DNA from: Drosophila persimilis
Lineage: Eukaryota > Arthropoda > Insecta > Diptera > Drosophilidae
Direction: 5' to 3'
Assembly: GCF_003286085.1 (NCBI RefSeq)
Contig: NW_020825313.1
Span: 2,728,001 to 2,792,000 of the forward strand
Length of the DNA: 64,000 bases
Positions within the stretch are counted from its first letter, which is position 1. Every line of letters begins with the position of its first letter. Shown here piece by piece: positions 29,947-41,394 of this stretch. The notes under the pieces are model-generated. The model saw only the letters and a program-made list of their open reading frames with translations. It did no database searches and was not told where the DNA came from. A program made the position numbers and the translations under genes.

Positions 29947-32900
29947 TCACAACCTCGCACGAAAAACGGTCAAAATATGATTTTGTATGGGATTTAAGAG
30001 CTGTGATAGCCATTTTTGGGCTCGCTCGGAGCCCGTCACACTTAGGCCGGTTTCGGCCGGTTGTGATACCGCATAGGAGCATTCCTTCCTGCGTTGTGAG
30101 ACTTTCTGTAAGCAATTATCCCATCCAGATGCTCTCACAAAGTTCGCTATCTTCCTGGGACATAGTTTGGACATCTCTGAGATGTCGTGTAGAAAGGCTG
30201 AGGCCAGGTGCTGTAGCCTTCTTCTGCTGAGAGCTGGGCAGGAGCAGAACAGATGTTCCACTGTTTCCTCCTCTTCCTCGTCTCTACAGCTGCGACAAAA
30301 ATCGTTATGTGGGGCCCCCAGCCTGTTAGCGTGGGTGCCTATTAGCCAGTGTCCCGTGAGGGAACATATGACTACGCTGCACCTTTTCCTGCTTAGCTTG
30401 AGGAGCTCGGACGTGCGCTTCATGTCCATGGTCGGCCATGTTTGCCGAGTTGTGCGACATCGTGGCACTATTTGCCACATATCGTTTCTTAGTTGCTTGT
30501 ATTGCTCTTTTATAATGAGCTTACAGGTGGCCAATGGCATACAGATATCCTCCTTGTCTTGGAGAAGGGGGATTGTAGTGACAGATCTGGCCAGCTCGTC
30601 CGCTATACAGTTGCCCTCGATGTCCCGGTGGCCCGGGACCCAAATCAGGCTAATAGCAAATTGCTGAGCCATCTCGTGCAGAGATTTGCGGTAGTTTGCC
30701 ACGGTGGCCAAGTTCGAAGAAATCGCACTTAGCGATTTGATCGCAGGCTGGCTATCGCTATAAATGTTTAGCTTGGTTGCCGTAACGGCAACCGCTTGTA
30801 GGCAGTCTAGAGCCTCCCTGATTGCTATGACTTCCGCTTGAAAGACACTGCAATGATCTGGGAGCCTGAAGGAATGCCTTATGTTTAGCTGTTCAGATTA
30901 GATTCCCCCTTCGACTCTGTCGTCCAGCTTTGATCCATCTGTGAAGATGTTTATGGCCCCATCTGGGCCTGGGAGTCCCTCGAGCCATTCGTCTCTGTGA
31001 GGGATGATTGTGTCGAAGGGAGTGACTGTGTACTCTCTTGGAACTTGGTAGTCTGTTTTTGAGGGGACGGTATTGCTATTATTTAATATGGCTGAGTGAC
31101 CTATGCACTGTGTCACCCATTGATCTGAGTCTCTTAGACGTATTGCTGCTGCTTCTGCCCGTTCCTTTCCTGCGAGGTCAAGGCTCTGTAGGCATAGGAT
31201 GGCATTTAGCGCATCATTTGGGGTGGTGCGAAGAGCTCCGCTGATACATAGGGCGGCAGGTTGCTGGACTTTGCCCAGTTGATTGGTGATCGCCCTTTTT
31301 GATAGGGTCGGCCACCACACCGTAACTCCGTAGAGTAGTATTGGTCTAACTATAGCTTGATATATCCATTGGACTATGCTTGGGATCATACCCCATCTTA
31401 GCCCAATAGCTTTTTTGCATGTGTAGAGTTCAGTCATTGCCTTCTTCACTCTGTCTTTGACATTCAGGTTCCAGTTAAGCTTCTTGTCAATTACCAACCC
31501 TAAGTAACTGGCACTGTCGCTAAAGGAGAGCCCGCATCCTTGTAGTATTGGAGGGTTGAGGGGCGGGATCTTGTATTAATTTGTGAATAATACGAGTTCC
31601 GTTTTTGAGGGATTTACTCCCAGACCACGCGATTCTGTCCAATCCGACAGTTGCGCTAGCTTTGCGGTCATTAAGTCGCACAGTGTTTGGGGGTATTTCC
31701 CCGAGAAGATAATCGCAACGTCGTCCACATAGGCCACGACTTTGCAGCACTTCATGAAGAGCCGTTTCCGTGGATTTTCCTTTCCGGTAGGCATGCTGTG
31801 CGCCTGACAGCAACTGAGGGTGTATAGTTGTCCTCAGTTGCAGCCCGACGAGTCTCTAAAGTCTTTTGCAGCTGAGTGCGAGGCTTTTCCTGCTTTGGGA
31901 ATGAAGACTATCTTTGCCTTAAGCCATGTTCGCGGGATTGTACCCACAGCCAGTATCTTCCTGAAGATACCTTGTAGCCAGTTGATGGCCGTATCCCCGG
32001 CCTTCTGAAGTTGGGCCGGGATTACCTGGTCTGGGCCTGGCGATTTGAACGGGTTGAAGCTGTTTATTGCCCAGCTTATGTTACGTTTTGTGAGGATGTG
32101 ATCCATCGAGGTTACCGGTCCCTCTCCTGAGAGATGTACCGTCTCGATGGTTGTGCACCCTGGAAAATGCGTGTCTAGTAGCATGTGCAGGGACTCCTCA
32201 TTGGAGTTAGTCCACGTGCCGTCATTCCTTTTAAGATACCCTACCGAGGGGTTAGTTTTTGAGAGAATCTTGCGAAGCCTTGCGGCCTCTGACGTTTCCT
32301 CAATTTCCGAGCAAAATTTTTGCCAAGAGGCCCTTTTTGCTTTCCTTGTTTCCTTTTTATATAGTGACAGACTGATTTTATAGTCTGCCCAGTGGCTCTC
32401 CTCGCTCGCGCCTTTGGCCCTGTTGAAGAGGGTCCTGCAGCTTTTACGTAGGATGTCTATTTGTTTTGACCACCAGGGGTTTTTCTTTTTCCCCCTAGGT
32501 TTGCTAGAGGGGCATGCTGCCGCGAAGGCTTTGTTGCATGCTTCTGTGAACCTGTTCACTAGGCGATCTAGGTCGTCTTTTGTGTCCGGGCATGATGGTG
32601 CTTTGGAGGGGAGTAAGTCCTCCAGGGCTGAGCTATATTTTTCCCAGTTGGCTTTCCTGGGATTAATATAGTCCTTAGGTTTCGGACACTCGAGGGATAG
32701 TGTGGTCTCGATGTATCTATGGTCAGAGAAAGGGGGGTCATCAAGGACTTGCCAACTCTTGACTATGTCTAACAGGTTGGGGGACACTAAGGTGATGTCA
32801 ATAACCTCCTGTCGATTTTTAATTATAAAAGTGGGGTCGTTGCCCCGATTACAAATAAATAGATTTGAGTTGAGGATGAAGCTGAAAAGTGACTCACCCC

Positions 32901-33387
32901 TTACGTTTGTGTCCGTGCTTCCCCATTGGGTGTAGTGAGCGTTGGCATCGTAACCTATTAGCAGGTCTCTGTCCGACCTTTCGCTGTCGCTGGCTAGTTT
33001 GCGAACAAGGTCGTTGGGAGGATCGTTTCCCTCATGGGCCATGTAGGACGACATCAGCCTTAGATGTGTCCCTTTCAGCTCTAGGCTTGCCGCCGTGTTG
33101 TCACTATCGCTATAATTATGGAGCAAGAAGATATTAAGGTGCTTTCTGGCGAGAATGCAGGTGCGGGTTTTACTTTCATGTTGAGCTACAATTATCTTGT
33201 ACTCCTTCGACCCTAGTCCACAAACCTTGTCTCCCACTATCCAAGGTTCCTGGATCAGGGCTACGTCTGCTCCGCTCTCTTCGAGGCGGAGTATAAGAGC
33301 AGCGGATGCTTCTGTACAGTGGTGGAGATTGATCTGAAGGAGCCTCAAGGACATCCTTAGTGTTCTCCACCACTGTAATGTCGGCAT
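29947..33387 (-). pseudogene. LINE ORF2: endonuclease, RT (deleted), RNase H, zinc knuckle
   Basis: The frame 33387-31834 opens with an APE endonuclease (LLQINLHHCTEASAAL, ALIQEPW, LLIGYDANAHYTQWGS, SDHRYIE) and enters RT (KSPGPDQVIPAQLQ, KIVFIPKAGKASHS, AKDFR). A deletion and frameshifts follow near 31830; GAQHAYRKGKSTETALHEV is then joined to VVAYVDDVAIIFSG, so the segment with the TPQGGVLSP-type motif is missing. 31497-30898 holds the connector (AIVRPILLYGVTVWW) and the RNase H start (IFTDGS). RNase H continues with FQAEV, YSDSQ and WVPGHRDIEGNCIADELA, and ends with a CRSCRDEEEEETVEHLFCSC knuckle. Normally this enzyme nicks target DNA and reverse-transcribes its own RNA. Confidence 0.85.
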
Positions 33388-34407
33388 CCGGATCGTCCTC
33401 GACTTCCTCGTGGCAACACATCGCCTCGAAGTCGCATCTCAGTGTGCCATCGGTGGAGTAGCCCTCTGGGTTTATCTCTGTGTGATCGTCGTGTGCTTCG
33501 ATCTCCGAGGCAGCGTCCTGCTCGACTGGCTTGTCGACAGGACGTGCCCCGGCCGCCGCATCCGACCTGTAGACCTTTACGGTCACAGAGCTGAACCCAA
33601 AATTGAGCTCGCCTTTGGCAGCCTCAATCGGGGCCAGCGACTCTTTGTTGAGGCCGACCACCGCCTGGTTTGTGGGGCCCTGTGTCGTCTCAACTTTGAC
33701 CACCTTCCAATCCGCTGTTGGGAGGTGGGGGTTGCATTTTTACAACATTTTTAGGATGCGTTCCGGGTCCATCATGACGGCCTGGGGGTCCAGGCTGCTT
33801 TTCCAGCAGCTCGAAGAAGCGGTCGGCCAGTGCCGCTTCCACCCACTTCCACTGCTTCCTAGGGATTCGGGAGTCCGCGCTGCCTTTGTCCAGGACGCCA
33901 ATCAGCGTCCTTTCTCTGGCAATCTGCGCGAATGATGTGTTAAGCAGTACGGTGGAGCGCTTCGGTGTTGGCCCCGGAGTCTCTTGCGAGCGCTGCCTTT
34001 TTGGCTGAGGGGCTTCCTTCTTCGGTGCTTCCTTGCCAAAGTTCGGCAGCACCTTCGAGGCCCACTCAACCTTCTTTATCCATTTGTCCGTCGGGCTGGA
34101 CATCGCGGAGTATATTGCCAGCACTCCTTCTATCGGCATATGTAAAAGATTTGGCTTGGACACTAGTAGATGGTGACTCATCACCCGCCACTTTACCAGC
34201 AGGCAGAGCTGCCGCTGGATTGCATAGCCACTCTGCCAAGGTATCGGTTTTGGGAGCCAATTCACCACCCACCCCGACACCGGGATGGGACCCCTTTGGG
34301 CTCTCCCTAGCATCTTCCGCCGCGCAGGTTTTCACTGCTGATTTGCGGGTCGGGCCAGGCCTTTGGGCCGCTGCCTTCCCCTGTTTGGGATTGCTCCCTG
34401 TTGGCAT
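33176..34407 (-). pseudogene. LINE ORF1 (gag-like RNA-binding protein), frameshifted
   Basis: 34313-33690 contains a basic, proline-rich part (KEAPKKEAPQPKRQRSQETP) followed by QIARERTLIGVLDKGS and IPRKQWKWVEAALADRFFEL. After a shift near 33700, the frame 33703-33176 has VVGLNKESLAPIEAAKGELN and FGFSSVTVKVYRSD, the conserved C-terminal domain of LOA-type ORF1 proteins (DUF4780-like, from memory). The following stretch is acidic and overlaps the ORF2 start. It would coat the LINE RNA. Confidence 0.65.
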
Positions 34408-34944
34408 TTGGGGAGTGCCAGACTCATTTTGGTCTTCTTTTCCCGTTTTTTTCCCACGAGCTGCAGAGAAGGTACGGTCCGTCCGGGCAGAGATCCACGT
34501 TGCCCGGATAAGGCATACTTAGAACAGGGGGCTGACAAGTCCCTGAGCTCTCCGTTAACGACTGGGCTAGTTTTATATACCGGGCCCCCAGCCAGGCTGA
34601 CTCTCGACACGGGTCGAATAACACACTTAGTCCGGCCCGGTGTGAGGTGGGTGTGGGGGTTGGGATGTGGGTAGGTATTGTGTATGGATGGGAGTGTGTG
34701 AGCTACTTATACGAGGCGGCAACACAAGCGCATCGTCAGTGTTGCTACTTCGCGAACACCCGCTGGCTGTCCAGGGCTGCTTATTTTCGGTACTCTCCCT
34801 AGGGATGTCCGCTTATTCGCAGCTGACCCACCTATATGAACTGTATATAGGTAGGTCGTTCGCTATCCGCAACCTGCGACCCGTCCGGTGGCCTCAGCTA
34901 GGCCCCCTTTGAGCCACCTCACGAGCTCATCAGACCAGACCATA

Positions 34945-35018
34945 CTGACTAAATATCGGGTATAAATGTAGAGTTGCGTTCGCAGCAGCAACTCACAACG
35001 TTCTCCCTCGTTGGTGTT
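34945..35018 (+). mobile_element. DINE-1 3' terminus, right part of the split copy
   Basis: ccatactgactaaatatcgg followed by the terminal hairpin and ctccctcgtt continue the DINE-1 that stops at 28561; about 15-20 bp of DINE-1 are missing at the junction. Confidence 0.7.
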
Positions 35019-35343
35019 ATATACATATATATTTGCAATAATATTAATTACATATCATACGTCTGTGCCTAGAATTAAAAGCGATGTGCAATATTTTTAG
35101 CGCATGACACTTAACAGAAAGATTTATATGTCTTTCGCTATTCCTTAAATTTTTTGCAAAACTACATCTGTCTCTGCTTTTGTATCTTTTAGTCCAACTG
35201 TTACTTTCCTCTTTCGATCGCAGAGCATCCCTCGGCGGTAGCAGAAGTGAAGAAAAACCTGAATATTGGCGTGACCGACATGCACAAGCCACAATGCGCG
35301 CAACGATCACACACTTTATTCTATTATATAGAATCTATAAATA
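35019..35343. other. No gene seen
   Basis: AT-rich then mixed sequence; an 88-codon minus frame (35310-35044) has no recognisable motif. Confidence 0.3.
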
Positions 35344-35940
35344 TTATTGAAAAATGCGAGTTCAAGGATCTCAGAAACTATAAGAGCTAGAGCAACCAAA
35401 TTTTCGATCCACACTCCTGTGATATCGGACCTTGACGAGTTAGTTTCAAAATTTCGCCAAACCCCCTTCCGCCCCCGTAAGGGACGAAAATCTGAGGCAA
35501 CCACAAATCTCAGAGACTATTAAGGCTAGAGTAACCAAATTTAGTATCCGCACTCCTCACTATCTCACTATAAAACGTATATCTCAAAATTTCGCCCCAC
35601 CCCCTTCCGCTCCCACAAAGGACGAAAATCTGTTGCATCCACAATATTGCAGATTTGAGAAAACTAAAAACGCAGAATCATAGATAATGACCATATCTAT
35701 CAGAATGCTGAATCTGGATCAGATCAGATCATTTTTATAGCCATAAGGAACAAATCAATTTGCAGTGGCTACGCAGCGCCCGACGTCACGCGCAGACTGA
35801 TTTTCTGTCTCTTTCGCACGCACTTTTTGTCGTTTCGTTTAATATTAGCGCCGTCTGCCGGAGGAGAGCCATACTGACTTAGTATCGGGTATAACTGTAG
35901 AGTTGCGGTGTCCGCAGCAACTCACAACGTTCCCCCTCGT
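35344..35940 (+). mobile_element. DINE-1, 3' two thirds
   Basis: Starts in the middle (gcgagttcaaggatctcag) and runs to the complete 3' end (agtatcgggtata, hairpin, ttccccctcg). The 5' third is absent. Confidence 0.85.
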
Positions 35941-36239
35941 TTTTGTTTTGTTTTTCAAGAAAAAAACTCATGAAACTAACTAAACAATACAAAAGGATAA
36001 CGGAACACATTAAAATTTGAGTCCAAACGCCTTTTTTTCAAAAGAATCCTTAAGTCAAAAAGTACTCACTAGGTGCTTAGTTCGCAAATAAAATTGTTCT
36101 GTTACCACGTTTAATTCCATGAATATTAAATATATTTTTGTTTACCTCGGTGTTTTAGAACTAGTTTTCTACGGGAAAGCTTGGGACCTCCCAATTTGCA
36201 GATTGATGCTATGTTTATATCGTTATGCCATACTTTTTC

Positions 36240-36960
36240 AAATATTTCTTTAAATTTATGTTTGGAGTTTTGAGCTTTCATATTACAACGTTTATGGTGT
36301 GCTAAAGATTCTCAATCGGATTAAAACCAGGACCATTTCACGGCCAGTCCAATGTCCTAATTCCCACTGTTGATAAGGATTACTTTAGCTAAGAAAACCC
36401 ATCGTTGGAAAATGAAGCTTTTTGAATATATCATTACCATCAATAAAATAAAAAAGTTGAAAAAAATATGCCTGACCAATCTTGCACGGTGGCAAGGAGC
36501 AGAAACGTCCTAGAAGATGAGGGCGTCAGCAAGCGGAAAGTGGTCCTCAACGTGACCGCATTTACATATCCGTCAATTAATGCCAGATGCCCTACTCTAA
36601 AATGCAAAGTAAAAAAATGCCCAGAACATCCTGTTCCCTCTTGCTTTTCCGACTTCGCGACGATCATTGGTCCTACTTTCCCAACGAGCCACGTTTATCT
36701 TAGATCAACAAGAAACATTACGTTTACAGTGAAAGTTTCGTTGAGTTTTGACCATTGGAGACTTTGCTGGAGCATTTCTAGTGTCAAAAGTGGTATTTTT
36801 GCTGGCCGCCGACCAAGTTCTATCTCCTGAAGACGCCACCCTAAAGTTTTGGTGCTTATATCGGTACCTAACGACTGAATATCTTATGCCATTTTGATCT
36901 GATTTTAGATGCTGAAGTGTGTAAGAATACGATCCTACTTTGATAGTCCCTTGAGGAGGT
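36240..36960 (-). pseudogene. Degenerate Tc1-like transposase
   Basis: Minus strand: VGHLALIDGYVNAVTLRTTF and SSSRTFLLLATVQDWSG (about 36650-36450), and farther on DWP-stop-NGPGFNPIENL (36370-36310), which matches the Tc1 W-P-x-x-S-P-D-L-N-P-I-E-N-L motif with an in-frame stop. The first catalytic Asp region is not readable. The flanking sequence near 37300 may hold a terminus. Confidence 0.55.
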
Positions 36961-37430
36961 CGTCGTCCTCCTACTTCCTAAGGGATAGTTTTACCGTACC
37001 GTTTTTTTTTTTTTTTTTTTTTTTTTTGTTTGTTTTAAATTGTATATAAAATTGTTAAAAGGAGACTATCTCAACCCAAGTTTGGGGCTAATAGTACCAA
37101 AACTAATGTTTTTTGACCCCAATGCCAATATACATAGCTGCCCTATTATCTTCAGTAATTTTTGGCGTGTTATACATTTTTTGTTTGGTTTTAACTTCTT
37201 GCTTTTTTTAAGAAAAAGATACGTTAATTAACAGCTAATAAGTGTATCTACACAATAAAAATTGTTCCCAACTGACTTTTAAGTTTCTGGTTTAAAGTTA
37301 GATAACATGAGTGTCCCCATTTCACTGTCCACCACTGTATATAGTGTATGGTAAGTGGTTGTACTGAACAAATTGGAGACTTTCCAGCATACCCAAATCC
37401 AGGCCAATTAATAGGGACTAAGAATGAGTT
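36961..37430. other. Poly(T) run and non-coding sequence
   Basis: T-rich tract at 37002-37030; the remainder shows no gene. Confidence 0.4.
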
Positions 37431-37432
37431 CG

Positions 37433-37552
37433 AATAGTATGAATAGAATAAATTCTAGATTTTGTTTTTATATTTTGATGCTTTGCATTTTTGAATAGAA
37501 TAAATTCTAGATTTTTTTTTATATTTTGATGCTTTGCATTTTTGAATGTGTG
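37433..37552 (+). repeat. Tandem duplication of about 58-60 bp
   Basis: gaatagaataaattctagat through ttgatgctttgcattttt occurs twice in direct succession with one length change in the T run. Confidence 0.85.
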
Positions 37553-37587
37553 AAACGTAATTCGTAACTTAAATTCTTTTTTTTTTA

Positions 37588-37705
37588 TACCCGATACTCG
37601 AGGTGTATTGGGGTATATTCGATTTGTGGTGAATAGGTGTGTAACACCCCGAATGAAGTGTTTCGGACCCCATAAAGCATTAATATCCTCGTCGATATAC
37701 ATAGC
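37588..37705 (+). mobile_element. DINE-1 5' fragment
   Basis: tatacccgatactcgaggtg through cataaagcattaatatcctcg is the 5' DINE-1 core; its 3' end may be the piece at 38840-38941, separated by a Tc1 remnant. Confidence 0.75.
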
Positions 37706-38254
37706 TATGTATGTCTGCCCGTCGGTGCATACGTTTACAAATTGGTTTGGTTTTGTGTGTTGTAAAAATTTCATATTTTTATTTTTATGGAACTCCGATT
37801 TTCAGACGTCCATAATAATTTTTCTGAAAGCCAAACGCTTTTCTTTCGATGCTATTGTTTCTTCCCGAAAATAAAGTCAAGTCAAAGTTAAAAAATAACT
37901 CAAAATTAAGATCAGTATTAGTATTACCCAGCGAGATCAAAAGCAGCACTCTGAAATTTTATGTATTTTTGACTTCTTTGACGATGTTTTTTTTATTTTT
38001 TGTTGTCGCTTAGTCAATTTCAAACAAAAGACAGTGTGTGGTCTTTGTCTGTTTTTATGTCATAAACATATACTAAGAAACAAACTATTTTTAAAATCAC
38101 ACGCTTGTAACGCTTTTTGGGTAATTTTGACCCAACGGAAGAAAATATTTAATTTATTAGAAAAACGTATTTTTTCCAATAAGATAATTTGTTTCTTTTA
38201 CACTTATTCAAAATTAAATATAATTCTGCCTTTTTTTTTATCAATAATGAATTA
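37706..38254. other. AT-rich, no gene seen
   Basis: Short frames only; nothing recognisable. Confidence 0.3.
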
Positions 38255-38530
38255 ATAATTTGTGGTACCAATCTTAGCAATGGGGTAAGGAAAGTTATTA
38301 TGAAACGAGCCTCTGGATCGGCTTAAAAATTATGTTGGTAAATCTGAGTGTTCACGAATCATACACTCGGATGAGTCCAAACTTAATCTTATTGGTTTGC
38401 GCACAGTTCGCCGCAGAATCGGAGAACGCCACCATAAAGCATTCCCCATTTATTATAATATGGGCATGCATATCTAAATATGGAAAAATATGGATATATG
38501 GATATCTGGAAAACATAAAGCTTTCAAATT
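38255..38530 (+). pseudogene. Tc1-like transposase fragment
   Basis: In frame near 38366: SDESKLNLIGL then RTVRRRIGERHHKA, the first catalytic Asp region plus the basic stretch of Tc1 transposases. After a frameshift SPFIIIWACISKYG stands for the usual G-G-G-S-x-M-V-W-G-C. The remainder is lost. Plus strand, unlike most Tc1 remnants here. Confidence 0.6.
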
Positions 38531-38839
38531 CAAAACTGCTAATTTTTTTAGTGGTTGTATTAAACTTTGCAATTATGGAAAACTGATCAATGCAGCTTTA
38601 AATCGTCCCCCAACTGTAGCTTCAACTTACCGTCTGGATTATATTAAGCTTTCAAATGCCAAATTTATATTTTTTTGTGTTATTGTTTCCAGAAATGTTG
38701 GACTTTAAAAGCTCGGGAAAAGTCGAAATATATTCATTCCTTATGTTTTTGTTTTGTCGTTAGAGTGCAGCCGCTTGACCAACCCTTCAAATGCCGTATT
38801 TTGCCGTTAGATTTCGTTTTTGTAGAATGTCTTTGTAGT

Positions 38840-38941
38840 AGAATGTGTGCGCCCTCTGGCGGAGAGGAGCCATTTCGACTGAGTAGTGGGTATAAATATA
38901 GAGTCGCGGCCGTAGCAGCGACTCAAAACGTTCACCCTCGT
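38840..38941 (+). mobile_element. DINE-1 3' end, diverged
   Basis: gcgccctctggcggagagga, gtagtgggtataaatatag, then hairpin arms gagtcgc/gcgactc and ttcaccctcg. Confidence 0.75.
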
Positions 38942-39001
38942 TTTTTTTGTTAAATAATTTTTTAATAATTTTAAAAATTTAGGTATTAGTACATATTTAA
39001 C

Positions 39002-39243
39002 AAATAATTTTCTTCTTTTACAGAAATTTGCACATCCAAAAAGAAATAAATATTTTGAGGTACAAGCGTGTCCAGGGTTACTATTTCAAATGCTTAATCA
39101 CTGAAATACTACAAATTCAACAAAATAATTTTCTTCTTTTACAGAAATTTGCACATCCAAAAAGAAATAAATATTTTGAGGTACAAGCGTGTCCAGGGTT
39201 ACTATTTCAAATGCTTAATCACTGAAATACTACCACACATAAA
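39002..39243 (+). repeat. 121-bp tandem duplication with exon-like content
   Basis: Two units start at 39002 and 39123 and look almost identical. Each has a pyrimidine tract plus acag acceptor, then an open frame KFAHPKRNKYFEVQACPGLL ending LFQMLNH and TGA. See findings. Confidence 0.8.
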
Positions 39244-39324
39244 ATTGTTCACAATCATTGCATATATGCACTGAATGTTACTTTAAATAGGTGCGATTGG
39301 CTTGCTCTTGATTTGCACTTATAA

Positions 39325-39462
39325 ATACCAAGTCATCCTGCAAGTGACTTCATAAAGGGAAACCGAGCTCAATTACTTACGTGTTTTAATCGTGAGCTGG
39401 CATTCCACACCCCAAGGAGAGGAAAGACAATATCTTATATGACTTTTGAACGATTAAGTGGT
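39325..39462 (+). other. Possible coding exon ending in a gtaagt donor
   Basis: An open plus frame (IPSHPASDFIKGNRAQLL, then ELAFHTPRRGKTISYMTFER) runs without stops to the donor-like gtggtaagt at about 39458. It resembles a coding exon more than random AT-rich sequence. No family recognised. Confidence 0.3.
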
Positions 39463-39606
39463 AAGTGCAATAGTGGCTACTATATCATTGATTTATTGAA
39501 GAATGGCTTCACCATGTCAAATTTAATTTTGATTTTATGTGTTTTTAAGTAAATACACTAATTAAGACAGAAGCTAAAATAGCACGTAATCTACATAAAT
39601 GCGCAA

Positions 39607-39891
39607 TTATAAGTGGTAATACTGGTATTTTACATTCGACTTTAAGGGGCGACTATAATTTGTGAAAAGGTGATTGACTGTTTCAAAAGTAAAATTTCGT
39701 CGTTTGATGAATTGTATTCCCGCAATCTTCAATTGATCTTCTTCCATTCCGGCCGTGCAGAATTCCAGCCAGTTTATTGTCTCCCATTCTCGCTGTGCTG
39801 AATTTCTACCATCTTCAGTTGATGCTTGGATGCTTCGTGTGTTTCTCTCTCGTATTATTGATCCTTCTTTGTAGCTAGTGTGACGACACAA
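39607..39891 (-). other. Unassigned minus-strand open frame, 94 codons
   Basis: Basic, polar product with REWETINWLEFCTAGMEEDQ and FETVNHLFTNYSRPLKSN, stop at 39607. Its composition is protein-like, but I recognise no domain; the sequence upstream (39892-39960) is AT-rich. It could be a piece of an unknown retroelement or of a host exon. Confidence 0.3.
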
Positions 39892-40251
39892 ATTTTTTAT
39901 TTATTTTGTTTTGTACAACTGTGAACACTGAAACAATTTAAGTTAGTTTATTTTTACCAAAAACAATAATACGTTACATAGTTTTTTTTTCACCTAAAAG
40001 ACGCAGTATTTTAATAAAAGTTAAAACAAATTTTGCATACCGAAACAATTTTCAACTTTGAGTGCTCATTTCTTTTAAACTTAAAGTCCGATTATTTGAA
40101 AATTTGATTTTTAAAAGCACTGGAAAAAACTATTAGATGCGTATATTGTATGCAAAGCGTTAAAAGAAATCTACGACTTTTGTCACCACTTTTCGTCTGA
40201 TTCGCCACCGTGCGCCGCCCCCTCCCCTCCCCTCCCTTACTCATTGTCTCG

Positions 40252-40252
<1 letters not shown>

Positions 40253-40332
<80 letters not shown>

Positions 40333-40366
40333 GCTCTCGCTTTCTCTCTCTCTCTCTCTCTCTCAC
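40253..40366 (+). repeat. TC/GA microsatellite
   Basis: Almost uninterrupted (TC)n from 40253 to about 40327 and again to 40364. The repetitive Ser-Leu or Glu-Arg frames over it are artefacts. Confidence 0.95.
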
Positions 40367-40439
40367 ACACCCACACTGTTCCTCGTGCGCACCCCTTGTA
40401 AAGGGGAGCGAGATCTATTAGATCATTAGGTGAAAAGAC

Positions 40440-41208
40440 GATAAAGGAAGTTCAAGAATTAAAACAGAATTAACATTAACATTAAACATGGTCGTGGTTT
40501 TTCCCTTTCTCTCTATGTTTTTCGAGTCTCCCATGCAAGCGTGAGCATACGAGCCAAATTAAGATTGATTTGTGCGTTGCGTTCCTACCAAAATTCCACC
40601 CTCCCCGCATTAACCAACAAATCAATTCGTCCCTGTTTCGAACAGCGATACCAAAAGACTGAAAGAGAGAGAGATTATGCGGCAGTCATCGGATCCGATA
40701 CCAACTCCGGCATTTACTCACTTAAAATATGTTGTATTCGTTACATAAATCATACAATCTCACATATGTTCTGACAGATAATTGGCTGTAAAAGTTCCTA
40801 CAAAGTTCCCGCTTTCTTTTGGTAGTTTTTTTGCTTTAGCCTCCTCCTTTGCATAGATAGTAACCCTAATGCTTGCACACATCCATTTTTTTTCTATGTA
40901 TTCTGAAAGACTTTTGTTCGGAGCAACAACCGTTCATAGCTCTTAAGTAACGTCAATAACCTCTCTCTAAGTTATCTGTTATCGCGCTCATCTATGTACA
41001 CTCTCAGTACATACAAGCACACACATATGCAACGTCCTTTTTACTCATAATCCACTGATTCGACCCTTCCGTTGGCAGTCGGTCAGTCCTTTTCGTCGAA
41101 AGCACCTAACACCTAAAGCTAAGTTCACGGCCACTGCTTCTAAAATAAACACACAAATAATATCGCACAATAAACGCCAAATTGTAACCTTAACAACGGA
41201 GAAATTTT
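40440..41208. other. Non-coding; possible solo-LTR tail
   Basis: Two polyadenylation-type signals (aataaa at about 41143 and 41170) precede ccttaaca at about 41192, a pattern seen at LTR ends, but no matching start was found. Otherwise nothing recognised. Confidence 0.25.
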
Positions 41209-41394
41209 TTATTTAACGGCAGCTTCCAACAACTTTTTAAACTTTCGATTACCAATAATCCAATAAGCTGTCCAAGCTCTAGACAGTATGGTGGGTCTAC
41301 TCTTTGCCTTGAAATTTATGTTTTTATAACGTTGCCCGTAAGCGTGCATGTTGCGCGGGGCATAAATCGCCACAAATCGCCATAAAGAAGCCAA
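41209..41394 (-). other. Unassigned small open frame, 61 codons
   Basis: MASLWRFVAIYAPRNMHAYG, then basic and aromatic residues to LLEAAVK and a stop followed at once by AATAAA-like sequence. It overlaps the left edge of the BEL element by about 10 bp. It looks more protein-like than its surroundings but has no recognisable domain. Confidence 0.25.

Larger units (their letters stand above)
29936..34944 (-). mobile_element. LOA-clade-like LINE (copy B), nearly full length
   Basis: Minus-strand order: 5' UTR (34944-34320), ORF1, ORF2 with APE endonuclease, RT with an internal deletion, RNase H and a zinc knuckle. It lies between the two halves of a DINE-1 (plus Transib DNA). The 5' region is shared with a deleted copy at 61615-62125, which supports the 5' boundary. 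Confidence 0.85.

Noticed and set aside
30167-30732. Plus-strand ORFs of 79-166 codons
   Set aside because: Antisense of the LINE RNase H and zinc-knuckle region.
32147-34522. Plus-strand genes opposite LINE copy B
   Set aside because: They mirror the minus-strand ORF1/ORF2, which have recognisable endonuclease, RT and RNase H motifs.
37420-39243. CRISPR-like array
   Set aside because: The direct repeats at 37433 and 39002 are simple tandem duplications without spacers; the window is eukaryotic.
40092-40429. Ser-Leu or Glu-Arg repeat proteins
   Set aside because: These are translations of a TC microsatellite.
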